7,213 nucleotides of DNA from Candidatus Moraniibacteriota bacterium (GCA_003534085.1 DQBY01000094.1:1-7213); one strand, 5' to 3'. Numbered from the stretch's first letter, positions 1-3,690 are shown. Translations and numbers: made by a program. Notes: a model not told the origin generated them from the sequence alone.

Positions 1-46
1 GCAGAGCAGAGCTCGCTACGGGGCAAGCAAGTTCAGGATGACACCA
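1..46 (-). repeat. Partial or chimeric copy of the TGTCAT hairpin repeat at the window edge
   Basis: Read on the minus strand, this begins TGTCATCCTGAACTTG, the same 16 nt that open the full repeat copy at 429-458. It then departs into a different tail (CTTGCCCCGTAGCGAGC...) that runs off the window. The end of the 98-aa gene lies inside it: the repeat supplies its last Ser codon and the TGA stop. It is probably a composite of two intergenic repeat families, and its far boundary cannot be seen. Confidence 0.5.
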
Positions 47-329
47 TGTTTTTTATCCTTTCAACCTCTACCTTCAAAGCGCCCTCATCTTCATATTCTC
101 CATGATGCCTTGTCCCGCTTCCGTAAGTTTCTTTTTTTTGATCCAGATGGATATTTATCATCATATCAAAACCCTTCATACTCACATACATATGGAAGCG
201 AGGATAGCCGGCGCTGGCCAAGGGACGGACGAAGCTCATTTCGCTTCCTTCATTTCTCTGAAAAGAATACCCTGCTCGACGCAAGACCATTACCGGATTG
301 CCTTTGACTGCCCTAACTTCAATTCTCAT
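33..329 (-). CDS. Small hypothetical protein, Patescibacteria-type (98 aa)
   Basis: A 98-residue soluble protein of unknown function. The ATG at 327-329 is the only good start and I see no strong Shine-Dalgarno upstream, only AT-rich sequence. Visible landmarks are a basic start with V-L-R-R-A-G-Y (15-21), the pattern P-R-F-H (43-46), H-L-D-Q-K (61-65), H-H-G-E-Y-E (75-80) and a charged C-terminal helix (about 83-95). From memory this combination recurs in short conserved hypothetical proteins of Parcubacteria, which makes it a real gene and not a chance frame. The clustered His and acidic residues could bind a metal or nucleotide, but that is a guess. The gene ends inside a repeat, so its last two or three residues are repeat-derived. 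It has no signal peptide or membrane segment. The opposite-strand frames over it are shadows. Confidence 0.75.
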   Translation of the reverse strand: MRIEVRAVKGNPVMVLRRAGYSFQRNEGSEMSFVRPLASAGYPRFHMYVSMKGFDMMINIHLDQKKETYGSGTRHHGEYEDEGALKVEVERIKNMVSS

Positions 330-370
330 ATACTACAAATTACTAATCAATTACAAATTTACAAATCATT

Positions 371-400
371 TGTCATTCCGGACTTGATCCGGAATCTAAT
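371..400 (+). repeat. TGTCAT hairpin repeat, copy A
   Basis: An intergenic repeat: TGTC, then an inverted repeat ATTCCGGA (375-382) / TCCGGAAT (388-395) with a 5-nt loop CTTGA, then CTAAT. The same unit recurs in the opposite orientation at 429-458 with compensating changes in both arms, and in longer form at 1571-1612. It would fold as a stable hairpin in RNA from either strand. It lacks a T-run, so it is not a standard intrinsic terminator. Confidence 0.8.
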
Positions 401-428
401 TTAATCTTGATGAAACCACACGACCCCT

Positions 429-458
429 ATTAGATCCTGAATCAAGTTCAGGATGACA
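429..458 (-). repeat. TGTCAT hairpin repeat, copy B (inverted relative to copy A)
   Basis: Minus-strand reading TGTCATCCTGAACTTGATTC... followed by AGGATCTAAT. The inverted arms are ATCCTGAA / TTCAGGAT (434-441 / 447-454) around a 5-nt loop. Compared with copy A, both arms changed together so that pairing is kept. It starts about 7 nt after the 3' end of the outermost tRNA (466), in the same transcriptional direction. It could therefore help define the 3' end or processing of the tRNA transcript, though this is inferred from position only. Confidence 0.8.
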
Positions 459-517
459 TTCCTTGTGCCGACGAGAGGACTTGAACCTCCACACCCTTGC
501 GAGTACATGCACCCTTG

Positions 518-537
518 CCCCAGCACTAACTTTAAAT
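518..537 (-). repeat. Right arm of the stem closing the outer tRNA (pairs with 793-811)
   Basis: CCCC (518-521), bulged A (522), then GCACTAACTTTAAAT (523-537). The last 15 nt are the exact reverse complement of 793-807, and CCCC pairs with GGGG at 808-811. It shares the core CCC(A)GCACTA with the corresponding arm of the middle tRNA, so the two insertions are homologous. Confidence 0.87.
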
Positions 538-601
538 GAATTTTTCTTGTGGGGATAGAGAGACTCGAACTCTCACAGGATTGCTCCCACATGCACCCTT
601 G

Positions 602-614
602 TCCCGCACTATCC
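602..614 (-). repeat. Right arm of the stem closing the middle tRNA (pairs with 742-755)
   Basis: On the plus strand TCCC (602-605) followed by GCACTATCC (606-614). GCACTATCC is the exact reverse complement of GGATAGTGC at 742-750, and TCCC pairs with GGGA at 752-755. One base (751) bulges. In RNA this makes a 13-bp helix that continues from the interrupted anticodon arm of the middle tRNA and encloses the intact tRNA-Leu. Confidence 0.85.
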
Positions 615-631
615 TTATTCACAATAACTGG

Positions 632-718
632 TGGTGGGCACGGAGAGACTCGAACTCTCACGACATCGCTGCCACTAGCACCTGAAGCTAGCGTGTATAC
701 CAATTTCACCACGTGCCC
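632..718 (-). tRNA. tRNA-Leu (anticodon CAG), intact, innermost of three
   Basis: A complete class II tRNA of 87 nt including an encoded CCA (632-634). Acceptor GGGCACG (712-718) pairs with CGTGCCC (636-642), discriminator A. D-stem GTG/CAC; anticodon stem CTAGC/GCTAG with the 7-nt loop TTCAGGT, giving anticodon CAG, which reads CTG leucine codons. Variable arm GGCA-GCGA-TGTC with a GNRA loop. T arm GAGAG-TTCGAGT-CTCTC. Nothing is missing, so it should be functional. It is the core of the nested array: linkers of about 23 nt (719-741) and 17 nt (615-631) separate it from the 9-bp stem that joins the halves of the middle tRNA. Confidence 0.96.
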
Positions 719-741
719 AAAATTAATTTTTCAAAAACACA

Positions 742-755
742 GGATAGTGCTGGGA
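742..755 (-). repeat. Left arm of the stem closing the middle tRNA (pairs with 602-614)
   Basis: GGATAGTGC (742-750), bulged T (751), GGGA (752-755). This is the complement of 602-614. It follows directly on the TTCA that ends the 5' half of the middle tRNA. Confidence 0.85.
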
Positions 756-792
756 TGAACATGCGTGTATACCAATTTCACCATATCCCCAG

Positions 793-811
793 ATTTAAAG
801 TTAGTGCGGGG
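793..811 (-). repeat. Left arm of the stem closing the outer tRNA (pairs with 518-537)
   Basis: ATTTAAAGTTAGTGC (793-807) plus GGGG (808-811), complementary to 518-537 over 19 bp with one bulge. It begins only 2 nt from the 5' end of the middle tRNA (790), so the enclosed tRNA is packed tightly against the helix. Confidence 0.87.
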
Positions 812-829
812 TGAACATGCGTGTATGCC

Positions 830-849
830 CCTGCCTGCCGGCAGGCAGG
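830..849. repeat. 20-bp perfect palindrome inserted in the D loop of the outer tRNA
   Basis: CCTGCCTGCCGGCAGGCAGG is its own reverse complement. Removing it restores the D-loop order AAATT-GG-CATA seen (as AAATTGGTATA) in the other two tRNAs, so it is a clean insertion. From memory this type of GC-rich palindrome is scattered between genes in Parcubacteria-like genomes. Confidence 0.85.
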
Positions 850-856
850 AATTTCA

Positions 857-901
857 CCCGCCTCGCGTCGATGAGCGAACATCTTCGCGAGTCGAGGCGG
901 G
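857..901. repeat. 45-bp palindromic element inserted at the D-stem base of the outer tRNA
   Basis: The ends are 9-bp perfect inverted repeats, CCCGCCTCG (857-865) and CGAGGCGGG (893-901). Inside is a second small stem GCGAA/TTCGC on the minus strand. Excising it joins GCCGACGTGG to TGAAATT and restores a normal D arm. It is GC-rich in an AT-rich setting, which fits a mobile palindromic repeat. Confidence 0.8.
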
Positions 902-914
902 CCACGTCGGCTTT

Positions 915-1529
915 TTAAATTATTTCCTCTGAAACTTTTTCGAGCAACTCTATTACTTTCTCATTTTTACGCAATTTGTCAACGCTTTGTATTATATCAT
1001 CGGCTATGTCGACGAATGACGGTTGCTTAGACAGAAAAATGTGTGCGGTTTTGCTGTCTGGTTTCTTTTCTATATATTTAGCAAGAATGGCGTACCATAA
1101 CTGGAATGTTTCACGTGAAATGGAGGCGCTAATTTCAATCTCAGGAACATTATTGAAATAATTCACCAACTTCTCCCAGTTGTTATATTTCTCATATAAA
1201 ATCTCATCCTCCAACCCCTTTGCTGCTTGCCCCCAAAAATCAGCCGTTCCTCTTATAGAATAAAAATCATATTTTTTAAGAATATCTTCTCTCCTCATGT
1301 CGCAGTAAGTATGAAATTTCCATCCGGCTTGAAAAGGAGTCAGTCCCTCAAAATTCAAATCGCAAGACTCAAAGCAAAGATGAGTATCTTTTCTTTTTAT
1401 ATTTTCATCTATCCTCCTGATATCCGGAAATACGCAGCCCAACATAAATTCCTCCTGATACGCCAGCGGCGCAGGATGTTTTTCAAAATATTTCTTGGCG
1501 TAAATTATGTGAGCGATTTGGGAAGCCAT
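915..1529 (-). CDS. Hypothetical protein, possible zinc-dependent phospholipase C-like fold (204 aa)
   Basis: A mostly helical soluble protein. The start is M-A-S-Q-I-A-H with the ATG at 1527-1529. Conserved-looking polar residues are H7, D36 (G-C-V-F-P-D-I), H50 (D-T-H), H73 (F-H-T-Y-C-D) and D78-region acids. An early A-H-I, then a G-x-x-x-P-D, then spaced H and H-x-x-x-D resembles the metal-ligand layout of the zinc-dependent phospholipase C / S1-P1 nuclease group. I also recall similar uncharacterised proteins in Parcubacteria. There is no signal peptide, so it would act in the cytoplasm, unlike secreted PLCs. The C-terminal half (about 105-204) is charged and helical and gives no recognisable motif. 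It ends 3 nt before the outermost tRNA, in the same direction, so the two may share a transcript. Its function is unknown; the fold assignment is inference. Confidence 0.8.
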   Translation of the reverse strand: MASQIAHIIYAKKYFEKHPAPLAYQEEFMLGCVFPDIRRIDENIKRKDTHLCFESCDLNFEGLTPFQAGWKFHTYCDMRREDILKKYDFYSIRGTADFWGQAAKGLEDEILYEKYNNWEKLVNYFNNVPEIEISASISRETFQLWYAILAKYIEKKPDSKTAHIFLSKQPSFVDIADDIIQSVDKLRKNEKVIELLEKVSEEII

Positions 1530-1533
1530 TTTG

Positions 1534-1569
1534 TTAGCTTTTTAGAAATTAGCTTATTAGCTTTTTAGA
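1534..1569. repeat. Short direct repeats TTAGCTTTTTAGA
   Basis: TTAGCTTTTTAGA occurs twice, at 1534-1546 and 1557-1569, with a third partial TTAGCTT at 1549-1555 between them. They lie directly upstream of the minus-strand gene starting at 1529. On that strand they read as AAGCTAA units, a low-complexity repeat of the kind often found between genes in these genomes. No promoter is evident within them. Confidence 0.6.
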
Positions 1570-1570
1570 G

Positions 1571-1612
1571 TGTCATTCCGGACCCGTCCCTGACGGAGAT
1601 CCGGAATCTAAT
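1571..1612 (+). repeat. TGTCAT hairpin repeat, long copy C
   Basis: Same ends as copy A (TGTCATTCCGGA ... TCCGGAATCTAATT) but with a longer centre that contains its own inverted repeat CCGTC (1584-1588) / GACGG (1592-1596). The arms ATTCCGGA (1575-1582) and TCCGGAAT (1600-1607) pair perfectly, so the whole folds as one long hairpin with a small internal loop. It lies between the Lrp-like gene and the 204-aa gene, both on the minus strand, and could weaken read-through. Confidence 0.75.
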
Positions 1613-1620
1613 TGGATTAT

Positions 1621-2640
1621 CTAATTTTCTTCTTCTATTATAACAGGTTTTGTTTCTGTTAATTCCGGATACTCGATCGCCATCTGGGTAAACTTGTCCA
1701 TCTGATATATCTCATTTATCTCCACTTGCCGAATCACATCTTTGAATTGGTTTTTCATCTCTCTAATCAGTTCACGAAGAGCCGCCCGGCTTTCTATTTC
1801 AATATCAAGCAAGAGCTCCCAATTTCCCATTCCTTTCACGTAGTTGATTATGTTCGGATGCAAACAGCAGAATTTATACAGATCATCGATGCGCATCTGA
1901 TCGAACTGAACAATTTTGAAACATACGCGATAAAAAAGCATCCCCATTTTTTGATAGTCCAAAGTGAAAGTAATTTTCGTAATCACTCCGTTTTTTCCAA
2001 GCTTGTTGAAATGCTTGTGAACAAGCCCGACAGAGACGCCTAGAATCTTCGCCATTTTCGTAAACTCCATCCTCCCGTCCTGCAAGAGCAGAGAAATGAT
2101 TTTTCTGTCAGTTTCCGAAAGTTTTATTTTTTCCGTCGTTCCTCCTGAGACTGCAAACTTTTGAAATTCATTTTCTTTGTTCGCAAGGTACGTACGAGGA
2201 AATTTAATGAAACCTAACCCGACAAAAATATCAGACATTGTTATGTTTGATCCGTATTTCGTAAAAATGTTTTGCAAAACTTCCGTGTGATGAAAAACAT
2301 CTTTGGCAATGATTGCGATCAAAACATCCGCATACCCATCAGTCCGCTGGATGATCGGGATGTATTTGTTGGAATTGAAATCAGCATACATTTCCCTCTC
2401 CTTTTCTTTTGTCAGTCCGGCAAATTTCAACCAATATCCCCAAAAAAAAGAATAATCGCACTTATCATAATCGGTAAAAGCCCAGAAGTGTTTGATTATG
2501 CCTCTTTCCATCAGCTGTTCAAAGTGGTACTTCACTACTTGCGGAGTAGAGCCAATAACCCTCGCAATAGCCGAAAAGCTGGCTCGGCCGTCCTTATCGA
2601 GCTCAAATAGTATTTTTTTGTCGAGTTCAGTCAGGTTCAT
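1621..2640 (-). CDS. Tandem Lrp/AsnC-family transcriptional regulator (339 aa)
   Basis: About twice the normal 150-160 aa of the family because the HTH-RAM unit is duplicated within one chain. HTH 1 covers about residues 3-50 (L-T-E-L-D-K-K-I-L start, then A-I-A-R-V-I-G-S-T-P). The first ligand/RAM-like domain is about 52-150. HTH 2 is about 174-221 (L-S-E-T-D-R-K-I-I, then M-A-K-I-L-G-V-S). The second RAM domain is about 222-318, with the typical G-x-W-E-L-L-L-D-I strand near 272-280. Family members bind DNA as dimers or octamers and respond to amino acids. A tandem chain may act as a built-in dimer, and the two halves have diverged strongly. The start ATG (2638-2640) begins right before the first HTH. 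It is divergent from the small-gene cassette at 2744. The asparagine synthetase fusion nearby makes an amino-acid signal plausible, but this is inference. Confidence 0.93.
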   Translation of the reverse strand: MNLTELDKKILFELDKDGRASFSAIARVIGSTPQVVKYHFEQLMERGIIKHFWAFTDYDKCDYSFFWGYWLKFAGLTKEKEREMYADFNSNKYIPIIQRTDGYADVLIAIIAKDVFHHTEVLQNIFTKYGSNITMSDIFVGLGFIKFPRTYLANKENEFQKFAVSGGTTEKIKLSETDRKIISLLLQDGRMEFTKMAKILGVSVGLVHKHFNKLGKNGVITKITFTLDYQKMGMLFYRVCFKIVQFDQMRIDDLYKFCCLHPNIINYVKGMGNWELLLDIEIESRAALRELIREMKNQFKDVIRQVEINEIYQMDKFTQMAIEYPELTETKPVIIEEEN

Positions 2641-2666
2641 TTTTTAAATTTTATCCATTTACAACC

Positions 2667-2695
2667 ATTTTAGCACATTATTTAGGAAAAATCAA
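2667..2695 (-). promoter_or_regulatory. Promoter of the Lrp-like gene
   Basis: On the minus strand, -35 TTGATT (2690-2695), a 17-nt spacer, and -10 TAAAAT (2667-2672) preceded by TG-C, an extended -10. Transcription would start near 2660, about 20 nt before the ATG. It sits back to back with the plus-strand promoter at 2704-2732, so the regulator could control both from this gap. Confidence 0.7.
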
Positions 2696-2703
2696 GCAAT
2701 CTA

Positions 2704-2732
2704 TTGAAATTCTTTCCATTTCTTGCTATAAT
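2704..2732 (+). promoter_or_regulatory. Consensus sigma-70-type promoter of the 147-aa gene
   Basis: TTGAAA (2704-2709), exactly 17 nt, TATAAT (2727-2732). This is the best promoter in the window. The expected start site is about 2738-2740 and the first ATG is at 2744, so the mRNA would be leaderless or carry a leader of only about 5 nt. Confidence 0.8.
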
Positions 2733-2743
2733 ACGCTGTTAAG

Positions 2744-3187
2744 ATGAAAAGCCGAAAAGCAGATCACTTAACAAAGTACCTTAAAATCACCTCTTGTAAA
2801 AACAACCTACCCTTGGTAGAGATAAATGCTATAGCAACAGGGAGAGAAATGAATATAATAAACAACAGCACTAATGGTCGTTATTTTTCGCAAGAACAGA
2901 AGGTATTCCTAAATGATCCAGACCACACAGATATGTACTTCTTTACAGCAACCTATCAACTTGTTCTCCCGGAAGATACATCGGAGATTCTATTGGGTGA
3001 CAAGTGTGTAGTTATCTACAGAAAAGCAAAAATAACAATGCCGGATGGGATAGAGATCGAATTTTCTGAGGAAAGCACTATACCCATGCCAGGATATAAG
3101 GGTAGCCATGGATTCTGGAAACATGTTGGGAACAGCAATCATCGTACTCCGCTAATGGATCCAAAATGGAGGAAAAGAGGATACTAA
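2744..3187 (+). CDS. Hypothetical protein (147 aa)
   Basis: Not recognised. It is soluble, with no signal peptide or membrane segment, and is rich in beta-type stretches (about 64-76 and 83-107). The C-terminal tail is basic and aromatic (S-H-G-F-W-K-H-V-G-N, 121-130; W-R-K-R-G-Y at the end). The ATG at 2744 lies just 12 nt after a consensus TATAAT and has no Shine-Dalgarno, so translation from it would be leaderless. An alternative is the ATG at 2849 (residue 36), which is preceded by GGGAGAGA and would give a 112-aa protein with a leader of about 110 nt. The first 35 residues look ordinary, so I cannot decide. The gene is first in a run of three short genes each closed by a hairpin, and diverges from the Lrp-like regulator, which may control it. 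Confidence 0.75.
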   Translation: MKSRKADHLTKYLKITSCKNNLPLVEINAIATGREMNIINNSTNGRYFSQEQKVFLNDPDHTDMYFFTATYQLVLPEDTSEILLGDKCVVIYRKAKITMPDGIEIEFSEESTIPMPGYKGSHGFWKHVGNSNHRTPLMDPKWRKRGY

Positions 3188-3196
3188 GGAGGTGAT
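3185..3196 (+). promoter_or_regulatory. Full-length anti-SD complement overlapping a stop codon
   Basis: TAAGGAGGTGAT is, base for base, the complement of the usual bacterial 16S rRNA 3' end (ATCACCTCCTTA). Its TAA is the stop codon of the 147-aa gene. No long reading frame follows; the only downstream start is a TTG at 3203 opening a 13-codon frame that ends at 3244. It may be a coupled ribosome site for a tiny leader peptide, or chance. Confidence 0.45.
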
Positions 3197-3204
3197 TAAA
3201 ACTT

Positions 3205-3234
3205 GGGCAAGGGATTAAATCTAATCTCTTGCCC
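3205..3234 (+). terminator. Hairpin after the 147-aa gene
   Basis: Arms of 13 nt, 3205-3217 and 3222-3234 (GGGCAAGGGATTA with its complement, one G-T pair), loop AATC. It is followed by CTCGCATT and not a T-run, so a classical intrinsic terminator is not certain. The outer GGCAAG / CTTGCC and the AATC loop are shared with the hairpin at 3699-3730. Confidence 0.65.
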
Positions 3235-3257
3235 CTCGCATTGAGACCATTCTTCGA

Positions 3258-3273
3258 GTGGTTTCATAGGAGA
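3258..3273 (+). promoter_or_regulatory. Shared leader motif, copy 1 (upstream of the receiver gene)
   Basis: GTGGTTTCATAGGAGA, 24 nt before the ATG at 3298. The same motif with three transitions (GTGGTTTTGTAGGGGA) occurs at 3758-3773 upstream of the next gene at nearly the same distance. It could be a leader RNA element, a protein site or part of a mobile cassette border. Confidence 0.5.
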
Positions 3274-3297
3274 ATAAAACAAATACGGAGGCAAGCA

Positions 3298-3690
3298 ATG
3301 GAAAAGTTCTTATACAATAAAGTGGCGGTTATTGATGATAATAGGGATGTAGCCGAATTTATGCCAATGCTTCTTGGAAGCAAGGGGGCGGCTGAATTTT
3401 TTTCAAAATGCACTCGAAACAAGGAAGAGGCTCTCCAATTTATTTTGGAGCACAATCCAGATGCCATCATCCTAGATATGCATCTTACAGATGATGAAGA
3501 ATACGATGGTATCTGGATTGCCAATCAGTTGTCTAAAAACAGTTTTTCCGGCAAGGTTATGATCCACAGCGGGAGCGGCCACCTCTCAGAGATGAGAAAG
3601 CTCATCAGACTGAGCGATGTGCATATTCCAGGAAAAGATTTTGACGCAGTTGTGCGGTGTTTGTTCGGAACATGCAACTGTACGGGATAG
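3298..3690 (+). CDS. Stand-alone response-regulator receiver domain protein (130 aa)
   Basis: A CheY-like single receiver without an output domain. The acidic pocket is D13-D14 (V-A-V-I-D-D-N), the phospho-acceptor D60 (A-I-I-L-D-M-H-L), the switch residue S91 (M-I-H-S-G-S-G), and the conserved lysine K113 in I-P-G-K-D-F, where the usual K-P is replaced by K-D. I chose the ATG at 3298 because GGAGG (3287-3291) sits 6 nt before it. An upstream TTG frame from 3229 would start inside the preceding hairpin and adds only basic non-receiver sequence. The chain ends in a short Cys-containing tail (C-N-C-T-G). No histidine kinase is in the window, so partner and output are unknown; single receivers usually act by protein contact. 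It is flanked on both sides by hairpins of one type. Confidence 0.9.
   Translation: MEKFLYNKVAVIDDNRDVAEFMPMLLGSKGAAEFFSKCTRNKEEALQFILEHNPDAIILDMHLTDDEEYDGIWIANQLSKNSFSGKVMIHSGSGHLSEMRKLIRLSDVHIPGKDFDAVVRCLFGTCNCTG

Larger units (their letters stand above)
550..790 (-). tRNA. Middle split tRNA-Leu, interrupted in the anticodon loop by an intact tRNA-Leu
   Basis: The 5' half is at 790 down to 756 and the 3' half at 601 down to 550. Acceptor strands GGGGATA (784-790) and TATCCCC (551-557) pair perfectly, with discriminator A (550). The 5' half is nearly identical to the intact inner tRNA through the D arm (GTGAAATTGGTATACACG). The 3' half has variable arm GGGA-GCAA-TCCT, T arm GAGAG-TTCGAGT-CTCTC, and anticodon-stem strand CATG (590-593), which pairs with CATG at 760-763. 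The gene leaves tRNA sequence after TTCA (756-759) and resumes at CAAGGGTG (594-601). The interruption is not a group I intron: it consists of two short linkers with complementary ends and one whole tRNA gene. CCA is not encoded. Unlike the outer copy, all arms are intact apart from the loop, so this is the better candidate for a functional split tRNA. Confidence 0.78.
466..911 (-). tRNA. Outermost split tRNA-Leu, interrupted in the anticodon loop by two nested tRNA genes
   Basis: The 5' half is at 911 down to 812 and the 3' half at 517 down to 466. Acceptor strands GCCGACG (905-911) and CGTCGGC (467-473) pair over all 7 bp, with discriminator A. The 3' half has a class II variable arm ACTC-GCAA-GGGT and a T arm GGAGG-TTCAAGT-CCTCT. 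The 5' half has TG at 8-9, D-stem GTG/CAC and anticodon-stem strand CATG, pairing with CATG at 506-509. After TTCA (812-815) the gene is interrupted until CAAGGGTG (510-517). CCA is not encoded (ACAAG follows instead). The D arm carries two palindromic insertions (857-901 and 830-849), so this copy may be a pseudogene. Leu identity rests on the long variable arm and on similarity to the intact tRNA-Leu at 632-718. The anticodon cannot be read with certainty; CAA is possible. Confidence 0.72.

Noticed and set aside
401..712. 103-codon minus-strand open frame (and the 69-codon plus-strand frame at 549-758) across the tRNA region
   Set aside because: They run straight through the tRNA arms; the predicted peptides are translations of T arms and variable arms. 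Not genes.
550..790. Group I self-splicing intron in a tRNA-Leu, the usual bacterial case
   Set aside because: The interruption is about 155 nt, of which 87 are an intact tRNA. The two linkers are too short to hold a ribozyme core and no P3-P8-like pairing is evident.
510..815. Archaeal-type bulge-helix-bulge splice site at the tRNA interruptions
   Set aside because: The internal loops are unequal (4 against 8 nt, or 2 against 0 followed by 1 against 8 in the alternative pairing), not two 3-nt bulges around a 4-bp helix. A bacterial host would also lack the endonuclease.
1227..1568. 113-codon plus-strand frame opposite the 204-aa gene, and plus-strand frames at 1726-2043 and 2272-2610 opposite the Lrp-like gene
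   Set aside because: Shadows of real genes: no Shine-Dalgarno, no recognisable motif, and the minus-strand products are convincing proteins.
3229..3297. Longer start (TTG at 3229) for the receiver protein
   Set aside because: It begins inside the preceding hairpin, has no Shine-Dalgarno and adds a non-receiver segment. The ATG at 3298 has GGAGG at proper spacing.
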